Of a stretch of DNA of 64,000 bases, positions 46,559-56,500 are shown one piece after another (the stretch's first letter is position 1; every line of letters begins with the position of its first letter). Made by a program: the position numbers and the translations under genes. Where the stretch lies: assembly GCF_028464145.1 (NCBI RefSeq), contig NZ_JAQPCG010000003.1, positions 310,001 through 374,000 of the forward strand, written 5' to 3'. The stretch is from Maribacter sp. PR1. GTDB taxonomy: Bacteria > Bacteroidota > Bacteroidia > Flavobacteriales > Flavobacteriaceae. Under the pieces are notes generated by a model. It was given only the letters and a program-made list of their open reading frames with translations, did no database searches and had not been told where the DNA came from.

Positions 46559-48643
46559 TTGCTTAGTAAAGGTTTAAATAGAAAAGGTTTTTTAAGATTT
46601 CAATTGCGTTTTGCTCTTGTACTATGCTTCTGTTTTTTGGTAGATGACCTTTCTGCTCAACTTTCCTTTAGAGATTCTCTACAAAAAGAAATTTCCGATT
46701 ATAATAACCTCAATAAGTCGAAAGAAAACACGGACTACATTGATTTATTACTCGATTTAGGGTTAGAACAACGCTTTTATCGATTAGACAGCCTTAAAGT
46801 ATTGGCAAATGATGCACTAGTTTTAAGCAAGAAAATCAATTATAGTGAAGGCATAGCATTAGCATATTCGGAATTAGGTACATTTTATTCGGACAAAGGA
46901 AAATATGATGAGTCTCTTGAGAATTTAAAGAAAGCCCTGGAAATTAGCATTGAAAATAAGAACGACCAACTTAGGCTTTCCATACTTAATGAAATTGGCG
47001 GCCAATATGACTACAAAGGAAATTATGACCTTGCACTTAAGGAATATCTCAATTGTATTGAATTAGCCAAAAAATTAGAGGATAAAGACATGTTGTCCAT
47101 TGTCAATGAAAACATTGCTAATTTATATATATCCCAGAAGGATTTTGAGCATGGTATGTTTTATTATGAAAGGGTAAAAAAGATAAATGAGGAAATTGGA
47201 GATCCTCTGTTTATTGCAGAAACTATGAGCAACATGGCATCTGCTTATACAGACATGGGGAAGCTGGAACACGCCATTTTCAATGCCAATAGTGCTATTA
47301 AAATTTTTGAGAAAAACAAAATATTGGATTGGTTGGCATACGCCTATCAAGTAAAAGGTAAAATTTACCTAAAACAAAACAAAAACAAATGGGCGTTATA
47401 TTGGTTTAGACAAGCTGAACTGCTACATGAAAATTTGGAGGACCAAAGGGAGGAAATCTCACTATTAACTGGTATTGCAGAGGCCAATCTTAATATGGGA
47501 AATGATAGTGTTGCCAATTTTTATGCACAAAAGGCTTTCAAACTATCCGAAAAAATAGATGTTATAACAGGCTTAAAAGATGCATCAAAAATACTTTATA
47601 CCGTCAATAAGAATAAAGGAGAATTTGAAATAGCACTAAAGTACCATGAGGTATTTAAAGAGGTATCTAGTAAAATTATTAAAAAAGAGGGTCAAAAAGG
47701 GCTAACAATGCTCAAAACCAAGATAGAATATGAGCAGCAAAAACTAGAATTGATACAGGAAAATGAAAAAGCATTGGCCAAGCAAAAAAATTATGTATAT
47801 GCCATTCTCTTCATTCTTTTCATTTTTTTGATAATCACATTACTCATAAAGAAAAATGCCAGGATTCAAAAAACATTAAACAAAGAATTAATTTCCAAAC
47901 AACAGGATTTAGAACGAAAAGAAAAGTATTTAAACGAAGCTAACCATACTAAGAATAAACTTTTTTCAATAATTGGGCATGACTTAAGAGGGCCAATTGG
48001 CGCCTTCCAAGGGTTAATAAAACTCTTTAAAGAGGGCGAAATGTCAAAAGAAGAATTTATTGGTTTTGTACCCAAGTTGAAGTCAGATATTGACCATATT
48101 GCATTTACTTTGAATAACCTACTTTCTTGGGGTCAAACACAGATGAACGGTTCTGTGACGAAACCAGGAATCACTTCTATTGAAGGTATTGTAAACGAAA
48201 ATATCGCCTTGCTTTCAGAAGTTGCGAGTAATAAATCCATTAAATTGATCAATAGAATTGAGCCCAATACGATTACTTGGTGCGATAGTGACCAAATAGA
48301 TATTGTCATTAGAAATTTAGTTAGCAATGCCCTTAAATTTACCCCTGAGAACGGTATGGTCACCATTGGGGCAGTTGAGAAAACAAAACAATGGGAAATA
48401 TATGTACGTGACAATGGTGTGGGTATGAACGAAGAGACCTTAGGTAAAATATTCGATCAATCAGGAACACATAGCACCTATGGAACAAATGATGAAAAAG
48501 GAACTGGGTTAGGTTTAGCACTTTGTAAGGAAATGGTAGAGAAAAACCATGGAATTATTTGGGTAGACAGTTCTATAAATAAAGGCTCAAGCTTTTATTT
48601 TACTATTCCAAAAGCACAAAAAGAATATAAGAAAACCGCTTAG
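46559..48643 (+). CDS. TPR-repeat sensor histidine kinase (second of a tandem pair)
   Basis: The 694-residue homologue of the preceding kinase has the same layout: secretion segment (FALVLCFCFLVDDLSAQ), TPRs over about 95-360 (SLENLKKALEIS, ALKEYLNCIELAKK, HAIFNANSAIKIF, ALYWFRQAELLH), TM at about 412-431, then His474 in SIIGHDLRGPIGAFQG. The ATPase lobe has VSNALKFTPENG, DNGVGMNE and GTGLGLALCKEM. The start is uncertain: the frame opens with a TTG at 46559, while an ATG at 46545 is in a different frame and hits a stop at 46575-46577. Either translation starts at TTG or the 5' end carries an indel. No response regulator is adjacent. The stop overlaps that of the convergent bshB1 by TTAG. Confidence 0.87.
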   Translation: MLSKGLNRKGFLRFQLRFALVLCFCFLVDDLSAQLSFRDSLQKEISDYNNLNKSKENTDYIDLLLDLGLEQRFYRLDSLKVLANDALVLSKKINYSEGIALAYSELGTFYSDKGKYDESLENLKKALEISIENKNDQLRLSILNEIGGQYDYKGNYDLALKEYLNCIELAKKLEDKDMLSIVNENIANLYISQKDFEHGMFYYERVKKINEEIGDPLFIAETMSNMASAYTDMGKLEHAIFNANSAIKIFEKNKILDWLAYAYQVKGKIYLKQNKNKWALYWFRQAELLHENLEDQREEISLLTGIAEANLNMGNDSVANFYAQKAFKLSEKIDVITGLKDASKILYTVNKNKGEFEIALKYHEVFKEVSSKIIKKEGQKGLTMLKTKIEYEQQKLELIQENEKALAKQKNYVYAILFILFIFLIITLLIKKNARIQKTLNKELISKQQDLERKEKYLNEANHTKNKLFSIIGHDLRGPIGAFQGLIKLFKEGEMSKEEFIGFVPKLKSDIDHIAFTLNNLLSWGQTQMNGSVTKPGITSIEGIVNENIALLSEVASNKSIKLINRIEPNTITWCDSDQIDIVIRNLVSNALKFTPENGMVTIGAVEKTKQWEIYVRDNGVGMNEETLGKIFDQSGTHSTYGTNDEKGTGLGLALCKEMVEKNHGIIWVDSSINKGSSFYFTIPKAQKEYKKTA

Positions 48644-49356
48644 ATTAAGGAATCGAGCGAATCAATTGCCATCATTCGCTCCACCGTAAACCCTTCGGCA
48701 TAGTCCACACCTACAAGCCTTCCTAAATCTTGAGCCCTATAACGGACACTTTCAATAAAAGTTTTGCTACTTATTGGAGTTTCCGGTTCCTCACTATTAG
48801 GGTCATGAAATTGAGAGGAGTATGCCAATATCGCATCTGTCTTTTTGTTTATAAATTTACTGATATCTACTGCAAAATCAGGTTTTAGGTTCTTCCACTG
48901 AATGTAATGATAAACGAGTTTCGGTCTCCATTTATCCTGTGTATTCCCATTAAGGGTAGTCTCTATTTTTATAAGTCCGCTTAAAAAACACGCATGACTA
49001 ACCAATTCACTTCCCTTGGCATGATCAATATGTCTGTCATTAACAGCGTTACACAAAACGATATCAGGTTTGTACTTTCTTATCATTTTTATGACTTCTA
49101 ACTGATGTCTTTCATCATTAATAAAAAACCCATCTCTAAAGCCAAGGTTTTCTCTAATTTGAAGTCCTAATATCTTTTTGGAATTTTTAGCCTCCACGTC
49201 ACGAATTTCCGCCGAGCCCCGGGTTCCCAATTCACCACGTGTCAAATCTATGATACCTACCTTCTTACCATTGGCAACCTCTTTGGCTATTGTGCCTCCC
49301 GCTCCCAATTCCGCATCATCCGGATGGGCACCAAATACCAATATATCTAGTTTCAT
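48640..49356 (-). CDS. bshB1: Bacillithiol biosynthesis deacetylase BshB1
   Basis: The 238-residue protein has the LmbE/PIG-L zinc motif GAHPDDAELGAGGT (residues 9-22), the LTRGELGTRGSAEIRD segment typical of BshB1, and zinc-site NDRHIDHAKGSELV. It removes the N-acetyl group from GlcNAc-malate to give GlcN-malate in bacillithiol synthesis. Other bsh genes (bshA, bshC) are not in the window. The enzyme is cytoplasmic. Confidence 0.93.
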   Translation of the reverse strand: MKLDILVFGAHPDDAELGAGGTIAKEVANGKKVGIIDLTRGELGTRGSAEIRDVEAKNSKKILGLQIRENLGFRDGFFINDERHQLEVIKMIRKYKPDIVLCNAVNDRHIDHAKGSELVSHACFLSGLIKIETTLNGNTQDKWRPKLVYHYIQWKNLKPDFAVDISKFINKKTDAILAYSSQFHDPNSEEPETPISSKTFIESVRYRAQDLGRLVGVDYAEGFTVERMMAIDSLDSLI

Positions 49357-49398
49357 TTATTGCTTTTTTGAATTTATAACAGTGAGAGTTCGGATTAT

Positions 49399-50571
49399 TT
49401 AGACCGTTGATTTTAATTTTTTCTTTACGAGTGAAAGGGCATTTTCAATATCCAAAATTAAATCGTCAGGTTCTTCAATTCCGACCGAAAAACGAATAAG
49501 TCCATCTTTTATGCCTTGCGCTGCCCTTACCTCTGGACTCATTAGTGCATGTGATGTTTGTGAAGGTGATAATACCGTACTTTCCACGCCGGCCAAACTC
49601 ATAGAGGATTTTATTAATCGCAGTGATTTTTGAAAATTGGAGGTGTCTAGATAGGGCTTTAATTCAAAAGACAACATGCCTCCAAAGCCATTCATTTGTT
49701 TTTTTGCAAGTTCATGGTCTTTGTGAGTTTCAAGACCAGGGTAGTAAACCGCATCGATGTCATTGTGCTTTTCTAGAAACTTTGCCATTTCCAAAGCATT
49801 TTCATTTTGCGCCTTAACGCGAAGTCCCATGGTTTTAATGCTTCTTTCCAAGAGCCAAACCGTATAGTCACTTAAGCTACCCCCAAAATTTTTTGCTAAA
49901 TGAAAAATCCTATTCATATTATCCTTAGAAGAGGCGACTGCACCCGCACATATATCAGAATGGCCGCCCATATATTTGGTAGCACTGTGTATGACTACAT
50001 CTATTCCAAAATCAATAGGGTTTTGATTTACGGGACTTGAAAAAGTATTATCTATCATGGAAATAATATTATGCCTCTTGGCAATATTGGCCACACCTTC
50101 AATATCCGTAATGGTCAACAAAGGATTTGACGGAGTTTCGATATAGATGACTTTCGTATTTTCCTGAATTTTATCTTCGAAATCCATGGGTTCCCAGCCT
50201 TCTGTAAAGGAGTATGCTATTCCATATTTTTCAAATTCCTCGGTAACGAGATTATAGGTGCCACCATATAGTGTTTGCTGTAAAACAACATGGTCACCTA
50301 CTTTAAGAAATGCCAACAATGCCGTACTTACTGCTGCCATTCCACTACCAAAAATCAATGCAGACTCTGCATGCTCCAGAGCTGCGATTTTTTTGCATAA
50401 CCCCTCTTGATTGGGTGTATTGAAGTATCTGGGATATCGTTTAACATCCACATCATCAAAAGCATAGGACGTACTCATATACAATGGGGAAACAGCCCCT
50501 TTGTAAACAGAGTCTTCCAACTCTCCCACATGAGTACAAACTGTATTTAAACCCTTTCGTTTATCATTCAT
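49399..50571 (-). CDS. Trans-sulfuration PLP enzyme (cystathionine gamma-synthase/lyase family)
   Basis: The 390-residue Cys/Met-metabolism PLP-dependent enzyme has the landmarks FGSGMAAVSTALLAF, MIDNTFSSPVNQNP and the PLP lysine in IHSATKYMGGHSD, then SSMSLAGVESTVLSPSQTSHALMSPE and IRFSVGIEEPDDLI. The exact reaction (cystathionine synthase, beta- or gamma-lyase, or methionine gamma-lyase) cannot be told apart by eye. The start is ATG 50571 rather than the TTG at 50580. It is 42 bases upstream of bshB1 on the same strand, which may couple cysteine supply to bacillithiol synthesis. Confidence 0.92.
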   Translation of the reverse strand: MNDKRKGLNTVCTHVGELEDSVYKGAVSPLYMSTSYAFDDVDVKRYPRYFNTPNQEGLCKKIAALEHAESALIFGSGMAAVSTALLAFLKVGDHVVLQQTLYGGTYNLVTEEFEKYGIAYSFTEGWEPMDFEDKIQENTKVIYIETPSNPLLTITDIEGVANIAKRHNIISMIDNTFSSPVNQNPIDFGIDVVIHSATKYMGGHSDICAGAVASSKDNMNRIFHLAKNFGGSLSDYTVWLLERSIKTMGLRVKAQNENALEMAKFLEKHNDIDAVYYPGLETHKDHELAKKQMNGFGGMLSFELKPYLDTSNFQKSLRLIKSSMSLAGVESTVLSPSQTSHALMSPEVRAAQGIKDGLIRFSVGIEEPDDLILDIENALSLVKKKLKSTV

Positions 50572-50611
50572 GATTATCAATAATTTTATAGGTTTAAAGG
50601 TACGAAAATGC

Positions 50612-52018
50612 CTAAACTTCTACCTGCTTCCAATTCCCCTTTCTAAACAACATAATTGATATTATAGCCAACAATACTTCTGCTAATGTAATCGCCAGGA
50701 AAACCCCTATGGCACCCAAATTGAAATAAAATGCTGCAACGTAAGCAAAAGGTAATTGGAATGCCCAGAAAGCCAAAAGGTTTATCTTTGTAGGAGTACC
50801 CGTATCGCCCGCTCCATTGAAAGCTTGTGTAACGACCATCCCGTAGGCGTAGAAAATATACCCTGCTGCAATAACTTTTAGGCATAGTGCCCCATTATAA
50901 ACTACTGCTGGGGTCTCACTGAACCATCCCACAATTTCAGTTGAGAAAAATAAATATATCAAGGAGACCAAAGCCATAAAATAAACGTTGTACTTACCTG
51001 TTTTCCAAACAGATTCTTCCGCTCGCTCTGGCTGTTTCGCTCCCAAATTCTGACCTACGAGCGTTGCCGCGGCATTACTCATTCCCCAAGAAGGCATTAA
51101 GGTAAAAAGCATTACCCTGATAGCAATAGTATACCCGGCCAAAACTTCACTCCCAAATTCAGACATCATCCGCATTAAGAAAACCCAACTGGAAGTACCT
51201 ATGAGAAACTGAGCTATACCACCAAGGGAAACCTTGACCATATTAGCCATAACCTTGAAATTAAACACAAGGTCTTTTAATGCAAGTTTTATTTTGCCCC
51301 ATCCAAAGAACAAGATGCCCAATTGAAAAATTACAGCCGTTCCCCGACCAATATTTGTGGCAATAGCTGCCCCCGTGACACCAAATTCAGGAATAGGACC
51401 CCAACCAAAAATAAATAAGGGGTCTAAAATTATGTTTAGTCCATTGGAAAGGACCAGTGTCCACATGGCAATGGAGGCATCACCTGCACCTCTGAAAATA
51501 GCATTGATCAAAAAAAGTAGCATAATCACCACGTTACCCCCAAGTAACCATTGTGTGTATCCATAACCTTCGGCTATCAAATCGGGTTCTGCACCCATTA
51601 ACATCAAAATATCCTTGGCATAAATAAATCCAAAGACTCCCAAAGTAATCGATATTAAGATTCCTAGTCCAATAGCCTGTACTGCTGCTTCCTTAGCTCC
51701 TGCTAAATTCTTGGCTCCCACTCTACGGGCAACAATGGCAGTAGCTGCCATACTTAAACCTATAGCTAAAGCATAAATTAGGGTAACAACCGACTCGGTT
51801 AAACCTATTGTTGCCACGGCATTTACACTAACCTTAGAGACATAGGCAATGTCTACTAAAGCAAAAATAGACTCCATTAACATTTCCAAAATCATGGGTA
51901 TGGAAAGCATGAAAATGGCCTTGCTTATACTACCTGTAGTAAATTCAGATTCTTTACCAGTTACCGCTATCCAGAAATAGGAAGCTATTTTTTTAATTGA
52001 TTGTATATACGAACTCAT
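50612..52018 (-). CDS. MATE-family multidrug efflux transporter
   Basis: The 468-residue polytopic protein has 12 predicted TM helices and MATE features: FTTGSISKAIFMLSIPMILEMLMESIFALVDIAYVS in TM1, SMAATAIVARRVGAKN in the first half and SNAAATLVGQNLGAKQPERAE in the equivalent position of the second half. The repeat reflects the two six-helix bundles. It exports cationic drugs or metabolites by Na+ or H+ antiport. It is likely read separately from the downstream PLP gene after a 40-base gap. Confidence 0.93.
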   Translation of the reverse strand: MSSYIQSIKKIASYFWIAVTGKESEFTTGSISKAIFMLSIPMILEMLMESIFALVDIAYVSKVSVNAVATIGLTESVVTLIYALAIGLSMAATAIVARRVGAKNLAGAKEAAVQAIGLGILISITLGVFGFIYAKDILMLMGAEPDLIAEGYGYTQWLLGGNVVIMLLFLINAIFRGAGDASIAMWTLVLSNGLNIILDPLFIFGWGPIPEFGVTGAAIATNIGRGTAVIFQLGILFFGWGKIKLALKDLVFNFKVMANMVKVSLGGIAQFLIGTSSWVFLMRMMSEFGSEVLAGYTIAIRVMLFTLMPSWGMSNAAATLVGQNLGAKQPERAEESVWKTGKYNVYFMALVSLIYLFFSTEIVGWFSETPAVVYNGALCLKVIAAGYIFYAYGMVVTQAFNGAGDTGTPTKINLLAFWAFQLPFAYVAAFYFNLGAIGVFLAITLAEVLLAIISIMLFRKGNWKQVEV

Positions 52019-52232
52019 TAGTATAGAAATTTATTTTGAAGAAAAACGATAATATCAACCATTCAATAATTAAGAGTTTAACTATTGTGTGTGGTTTTAA
52101 TATGCGATGAATAAATTTCTAGAGCTTCATGATTTTACAAATATGCAAAAAAAATATTCAGAGATACTTTTCTTTACCAAAGAAAAATCTTCTATTTTTC
52201 CATTCATAAGACCGGTTCATCTAAAGAAACCT

Positions 52233-53519
52233 ATGAAATATACCCTTATATATGCTCTTCTGATTGGAACAATACTCCTTTCATGCAAAAACTCGGCAAC
52301 CCTTATTCCCGAAAAAAAGGAAGCTGGATATCAAGGTCAAGGAGCTAGTCCAGTAGTGCCCACAGTTAACCGACCTGTACAAAAGCAATGGAAGGGAATT
52401 TGGACCATGGACAGCCAAACCTATTTCTCCAATGATTTCGATGGTGCCCGTTTAAATGGTGTAGCGGAAGATGGTAATGACCATTACACCTTATGGATTA
52501 CGGCTGAAAATACCCCAATAAATGTGAGTCCTTGGTATTCCTTTAAAGTATGGACAGAGCAACCAAGAGAAATTACGATTAAGCTATCCTATCAGGATTC
52601 TCGAAGTAGGTATTATCCTAAAATTAGTGAAGATGGTATTAATTTTAAACCGTTGGACAGTACTGCTTTTAACGTCATCAACCCAGGGGAAGGTGATTTT
52701 GGAATTAAGGCCGCTCCTGAATTCGCCGAAATAACAATAGAAATTGGAGAGGAACCTAAATGGATATCCGCTCAAGAACTATATACATCTACAAGCGTAC
52801 AATCTTGGGTAGACTCACTATCGTTAAAACCTTTTATAAGCAATTATGAAATTGGAAGAACGCATGAGAATAGACCCATGCAACTCATGGAAATCAAAGA
52901 AAATCCAAATAATAAAAAGGCAGTGATGATAATATCAAGGCAACACCCACCTGAAGTTACTGGCTTTTTGGTTATGAAATCCTTTATTGAAACAATATCC
53001 AGTGAAAGCCAACAAGCCAAAGAATTCCGAACTAATTTTGATGTTTTTGTGGTGCCACTTATGAATCCAGATGGTGTTGACAATGGCCATTGGAGACATA
53101 ATATGGGAGGAATTGACTTGAATAGGGATTGGGAAAACTTTAACCAACCCGAAACGAAAAGCGTGAGGAACTTTTTAAATAAAAAAAGTAATGAGGGCTA
53201 CGAATTTGTGTTTGGTGCTGATTTTCATTCTACATGGGACGATATTTATTACCCAATAGATAGCACAGTCATTGGTAAAAAAGGAAAAATTGTATACGAT
53301 TGGATTGAAAATATTTCTGAAAGGCTACCTCAAAAACGAACCAATGTAAAACCCTCTAAAAATACCAAACCCACTATGGTATCGAGGAATTACTTTTATG
53401 TAAACCATGGAATGCCAGCTATCGTATTTGAGTTGGGGGATAATACCCCTAGGGCATTTTTAAAAGAAAAAGGAAAAGTAGCTGCCGAAGAATTAATGCG
53501 ATTGTTAATGGAGGAATAA
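52233..53519 (+). CDS. M14-family zinc carboxypeptidase lipoprotein with N-terminal beta domain
   Basis: From ATG 52233 the product is 428 residues with a lipoprotein signal (YALLIGTILLSCKNS). An upstream ATG at 52107 adds 42 residues of no signal character and is rejected. The N-terminal about 160 residues form a beta-rich domain (NVSPWYSFKVWTEQPREITIKLSYQ). The M14 catalytic part has SRQHPPEVTGF (H-x-x-E), LMNPDGVDNGHWRHN, GGIDLNRDWENF, FGADFHSTWDDI and PAIVFELGDNTPR (catalytic Glu). Compared with the cytoplasmic M14 near 5 kb it is exported and has the extra domain, so the two have distinct roles. Its stop is 2 bases from that of ccsBA. Confidence 0.9.
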   Translation: MKYTLIYALLIGTILLSCKNSATLIPEKKEAGYQGQGASPVVPTVNRPVQKQWKGIWTMDSQTYFSNDFDGARLNGVAEDGNDHYTLWITAENTPINVSPWYSFKVWTEQPREITIKLSYQDSRSRYYPKISEDGINFKPLDSTAFNVINPGEGDFGIKAAPEFAEITIEIGEEPKWISAQELYTSTSVQSWVDSLSLKPFISNYEIGRTHENRPMQLMEIKENPNNKKAVMIISRQHPPEVTGFLVMKSFIETISSESQQAKEFRTNFDVFVVPLMNPDGVDNGHWRHNMGGIDLNRDWENFNQPETKSVRNFLNKKSNEGYEFVFGADFHSTWDDIYYPIDSTVIGKKGKIVYDWIENISERLPQKRTNVKPSKNTKPTMVSRNYFYVNHGMPAIVFELGDNTPRAFLKEKGKVAAEELMRLLMEE

Positions 53520-53521
53520 AT

Positions 53522-56500
53522 CTATTTTGAATAATTTACCTTGTACCTCCAATAACTTAAACCTCCCAAAGCAAGTACTCCAGCCACGGTATACCAAATA
53601 AACATAGGGGTTATTACCTGTGCACCACTGGCATAACTATGTAGACCTACCAAATAAAAATTAACACCAAAATAGGTCATCATTATACTCCCAAACGCAA
53701 CCACACTTAGAAAGTTGAAGGTCCATTTTCCCCGTAATCCTGGAACCAATCGCGTATGGATTACAAAGGCATAGACCATAATGGATATTAATGCCCAGGT
53801 CTCTTTGGGGTCCCATCCCCAATAACGGCCCCAACTTTCATTCGCCCATTGTCCACCAAGAAAATTGCCAATCGTTAGCATAATTAAACCTACTGTTAAT
53901 GAAAGTTCATTAATTACCGTTAACTCTTTTAGGTTTAAATCCATGCGTTGCTTGTTCTTTTTATTGGTCAATAGAATCAACACTAAAGATACCACGCCGA
54001 GTATCATTCCAATAGTGAGAGGTCCATAACTACCAACGATTACAGCAACATGAATCATTAACCAATAACTATCCAAAACGGGAACTAGATTACCTACTGC
54101 TGGATCAACCCAACTTTGGTGCGCAATCCATAATAACATCGCGGTTACAAAGGACGCAGCCGCCAAGGTCATTGTATTTTTTCTTATAAAGAGCATTCCC
54201 ATTCCCATAGTGGCCCAAGCTACATATAAAATACTTTCATATGCATTACTCCATGGGGCATGACCAGAAATATACCATCGTAGAATGAGTCCAGCGGTAT
54301 GCCATAAAAATAGTATTACAATAGTTCCCTTTAACAGATATACCAAGGCCTTCCATATCTCTCGTTCCTTAAAGATTTGAAATACCAGAATAAAAAATAA
54401 TAGTATTCCGACTAGAGCATAATATTGATAAAGTCTATTGAAAATATTGAGTTTATTATAAATTACCTCAGTATTTATTTTTTTGTCCGAAGGTAGAACT
54501 TCACTACCGTTGTTGACCTGATTTTGTTTGAATGCCGCCAAAAGTCGGTCTGCTTCAGAATAGTCCCCACTTTGTTGGGCCTTATTTAGCGTCATTAAAT
54601 AATAAGGCATAGCGTTCTTCACAAAATTAGCGTATAAGGAATCCTGAATCTGAATTTGTCCTCCCCGGTATTCTACTGCAGATATCCATTTGTTATTTTC
54701 GTCATTGAGCAACGGGAATATTTTTACGATATCTTGCCCCAAGGCCTGGTTCAACAGACTTAAACGAATATTGGCATCCTTAAAATCCTGTTCAAATTTA
54801 TTTGGGTTATTTGTAGCCGTAGCCTCTCTAAGGAAGGGTTCCAGTTTATAATTGCCCTCCTTATTAAAAAAGTCCGTTGCCTTAACGTATTCCTGTCCAG
54901 AAGGCACCCCGATTATTTTACGTATACTATCATTTTGGGCTTTTTTGTCCAAAGCAATAAATTCCGCATTATACCAAACAGCAGGATTCATAATCATAGA
55001 TAAAAATATCTGATCTGAACTAAACCCTAAATAGGTATCCTTTAAGCTTAGTTTGCGCAAAAGTTCCGAGGAAAAGGTATTGATAGGTTTCATTCTCCCC
55101 CCTTCATCCTGTATCACCAATTTTCCAAATTTATCCGCATGCTCCTTGGCTATTATGGATGTTGTAATAAGGGAGTCAATCTGATGCTGTTTTGGAGCTT
55201 CACTATGGTCATGACCATCATCTACACTATGTTCTTGACCATTTATTTGCGTCGTTAGCCCTATTAAGAGAACTAGGGTCGTAAGAACTTTTTTCTTTTT
55301 ATCCTTAAGTTTATCCAGAGATTCAGCCAAATCCTTGAACCTCGTTTTCCCAAAAAACATAATACCCATGAGTCCAATGTAGAGCAAGAAATAACCGATG
55401 TACGTTATCCAAGTGCCCCAAAAATCATGATTTACCGAAAGTTTGGTTCCCTTCTCGTCTTGATCAAAACCAGATTGGAAAAAACGATACCCTTCATGGT
55501 CTAAAATATGATTCATATAAATATCATAATCAAAGGGCCGTTCATCTTTTACAGTAACCTTACTCATGAAGGAAGCATAGGCATTATCGGTACCCGGATA
55601 TTTTTCAGCAATAAAATCATTTAGTTGTACAGCAAAAGGTAGCTCATATACTTTGGAGCCATATCGTAAAGCAAAATTCAACCCGCCTACTGACACTTTA
55701 TCACTGAACTGGGTTTCCCCTTTTCCACCCAATACCTTTATTTCCTGAGTTTCTCCATTGCTTGACACCGAAAGTACAAGGGCATCGGAATCAAATTCCA
55801 TTTTTTCGGATTCTGGGATTTCAACAATGCCATAACTACCCTGCACCAATGAATCGGGTATAACGAACTGCATGTTCGCCGTATTATAAAGGGATCGCAA
55901 CTGTAGTGGTTGTAAACTATCCTTGGCCAAGGAACCTTGATACTGGTCTGCCATTCTCATAAAACTACCATCGAAGGCAGATTCAATTTGATACTTGCCA
56001 CCATTTGTGAAAATATTAATTGCACCCTCCGTCTCATTATTCAAGGAAAAGAGAACTCCATGGATACTTACCACTTTCCCATTTTCCAGAAAGTGTTCAT
56101 GTCGTTGGCCATCACCAGCCTCCACAATTTTGAGATACGTATTGCCGGTCGTACCAGGAACAAGTCCTTTCTTGGCGCCATCTATAAAATCGACATAGGA
56201 AATGGTGAATTCTTGGCCATTAAAGTCGCCATGCCATGGCAAGTTGGATTTAATCGCTTCAGGTGTCACTATTAAATCATCCTCAAGTGTTTTTCTTCTA
56301 GGTTCACCATTAATATCACCTTCTACAAATGCAGTCAAATAGGTTTTGTCCGAGTAAAACACGTTCTCCGTTTCACCTTCCCTAATGGGCATCATACCTT
56401 CAAAACTTATATATCTCGTGACAAAAGCACCCACAATAATTAGTATCCAAGAAAGATGCAAGATCAAGACTGGCCATTTTTCCTTTCTAAGCAATCTATA

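Noticed and set aside
52107..52232. Extended start of the second M14 gene at ATG 52107
   Set aside because: It would place 42 polar residues before a clean lipoprotein signal beginning at 52233.
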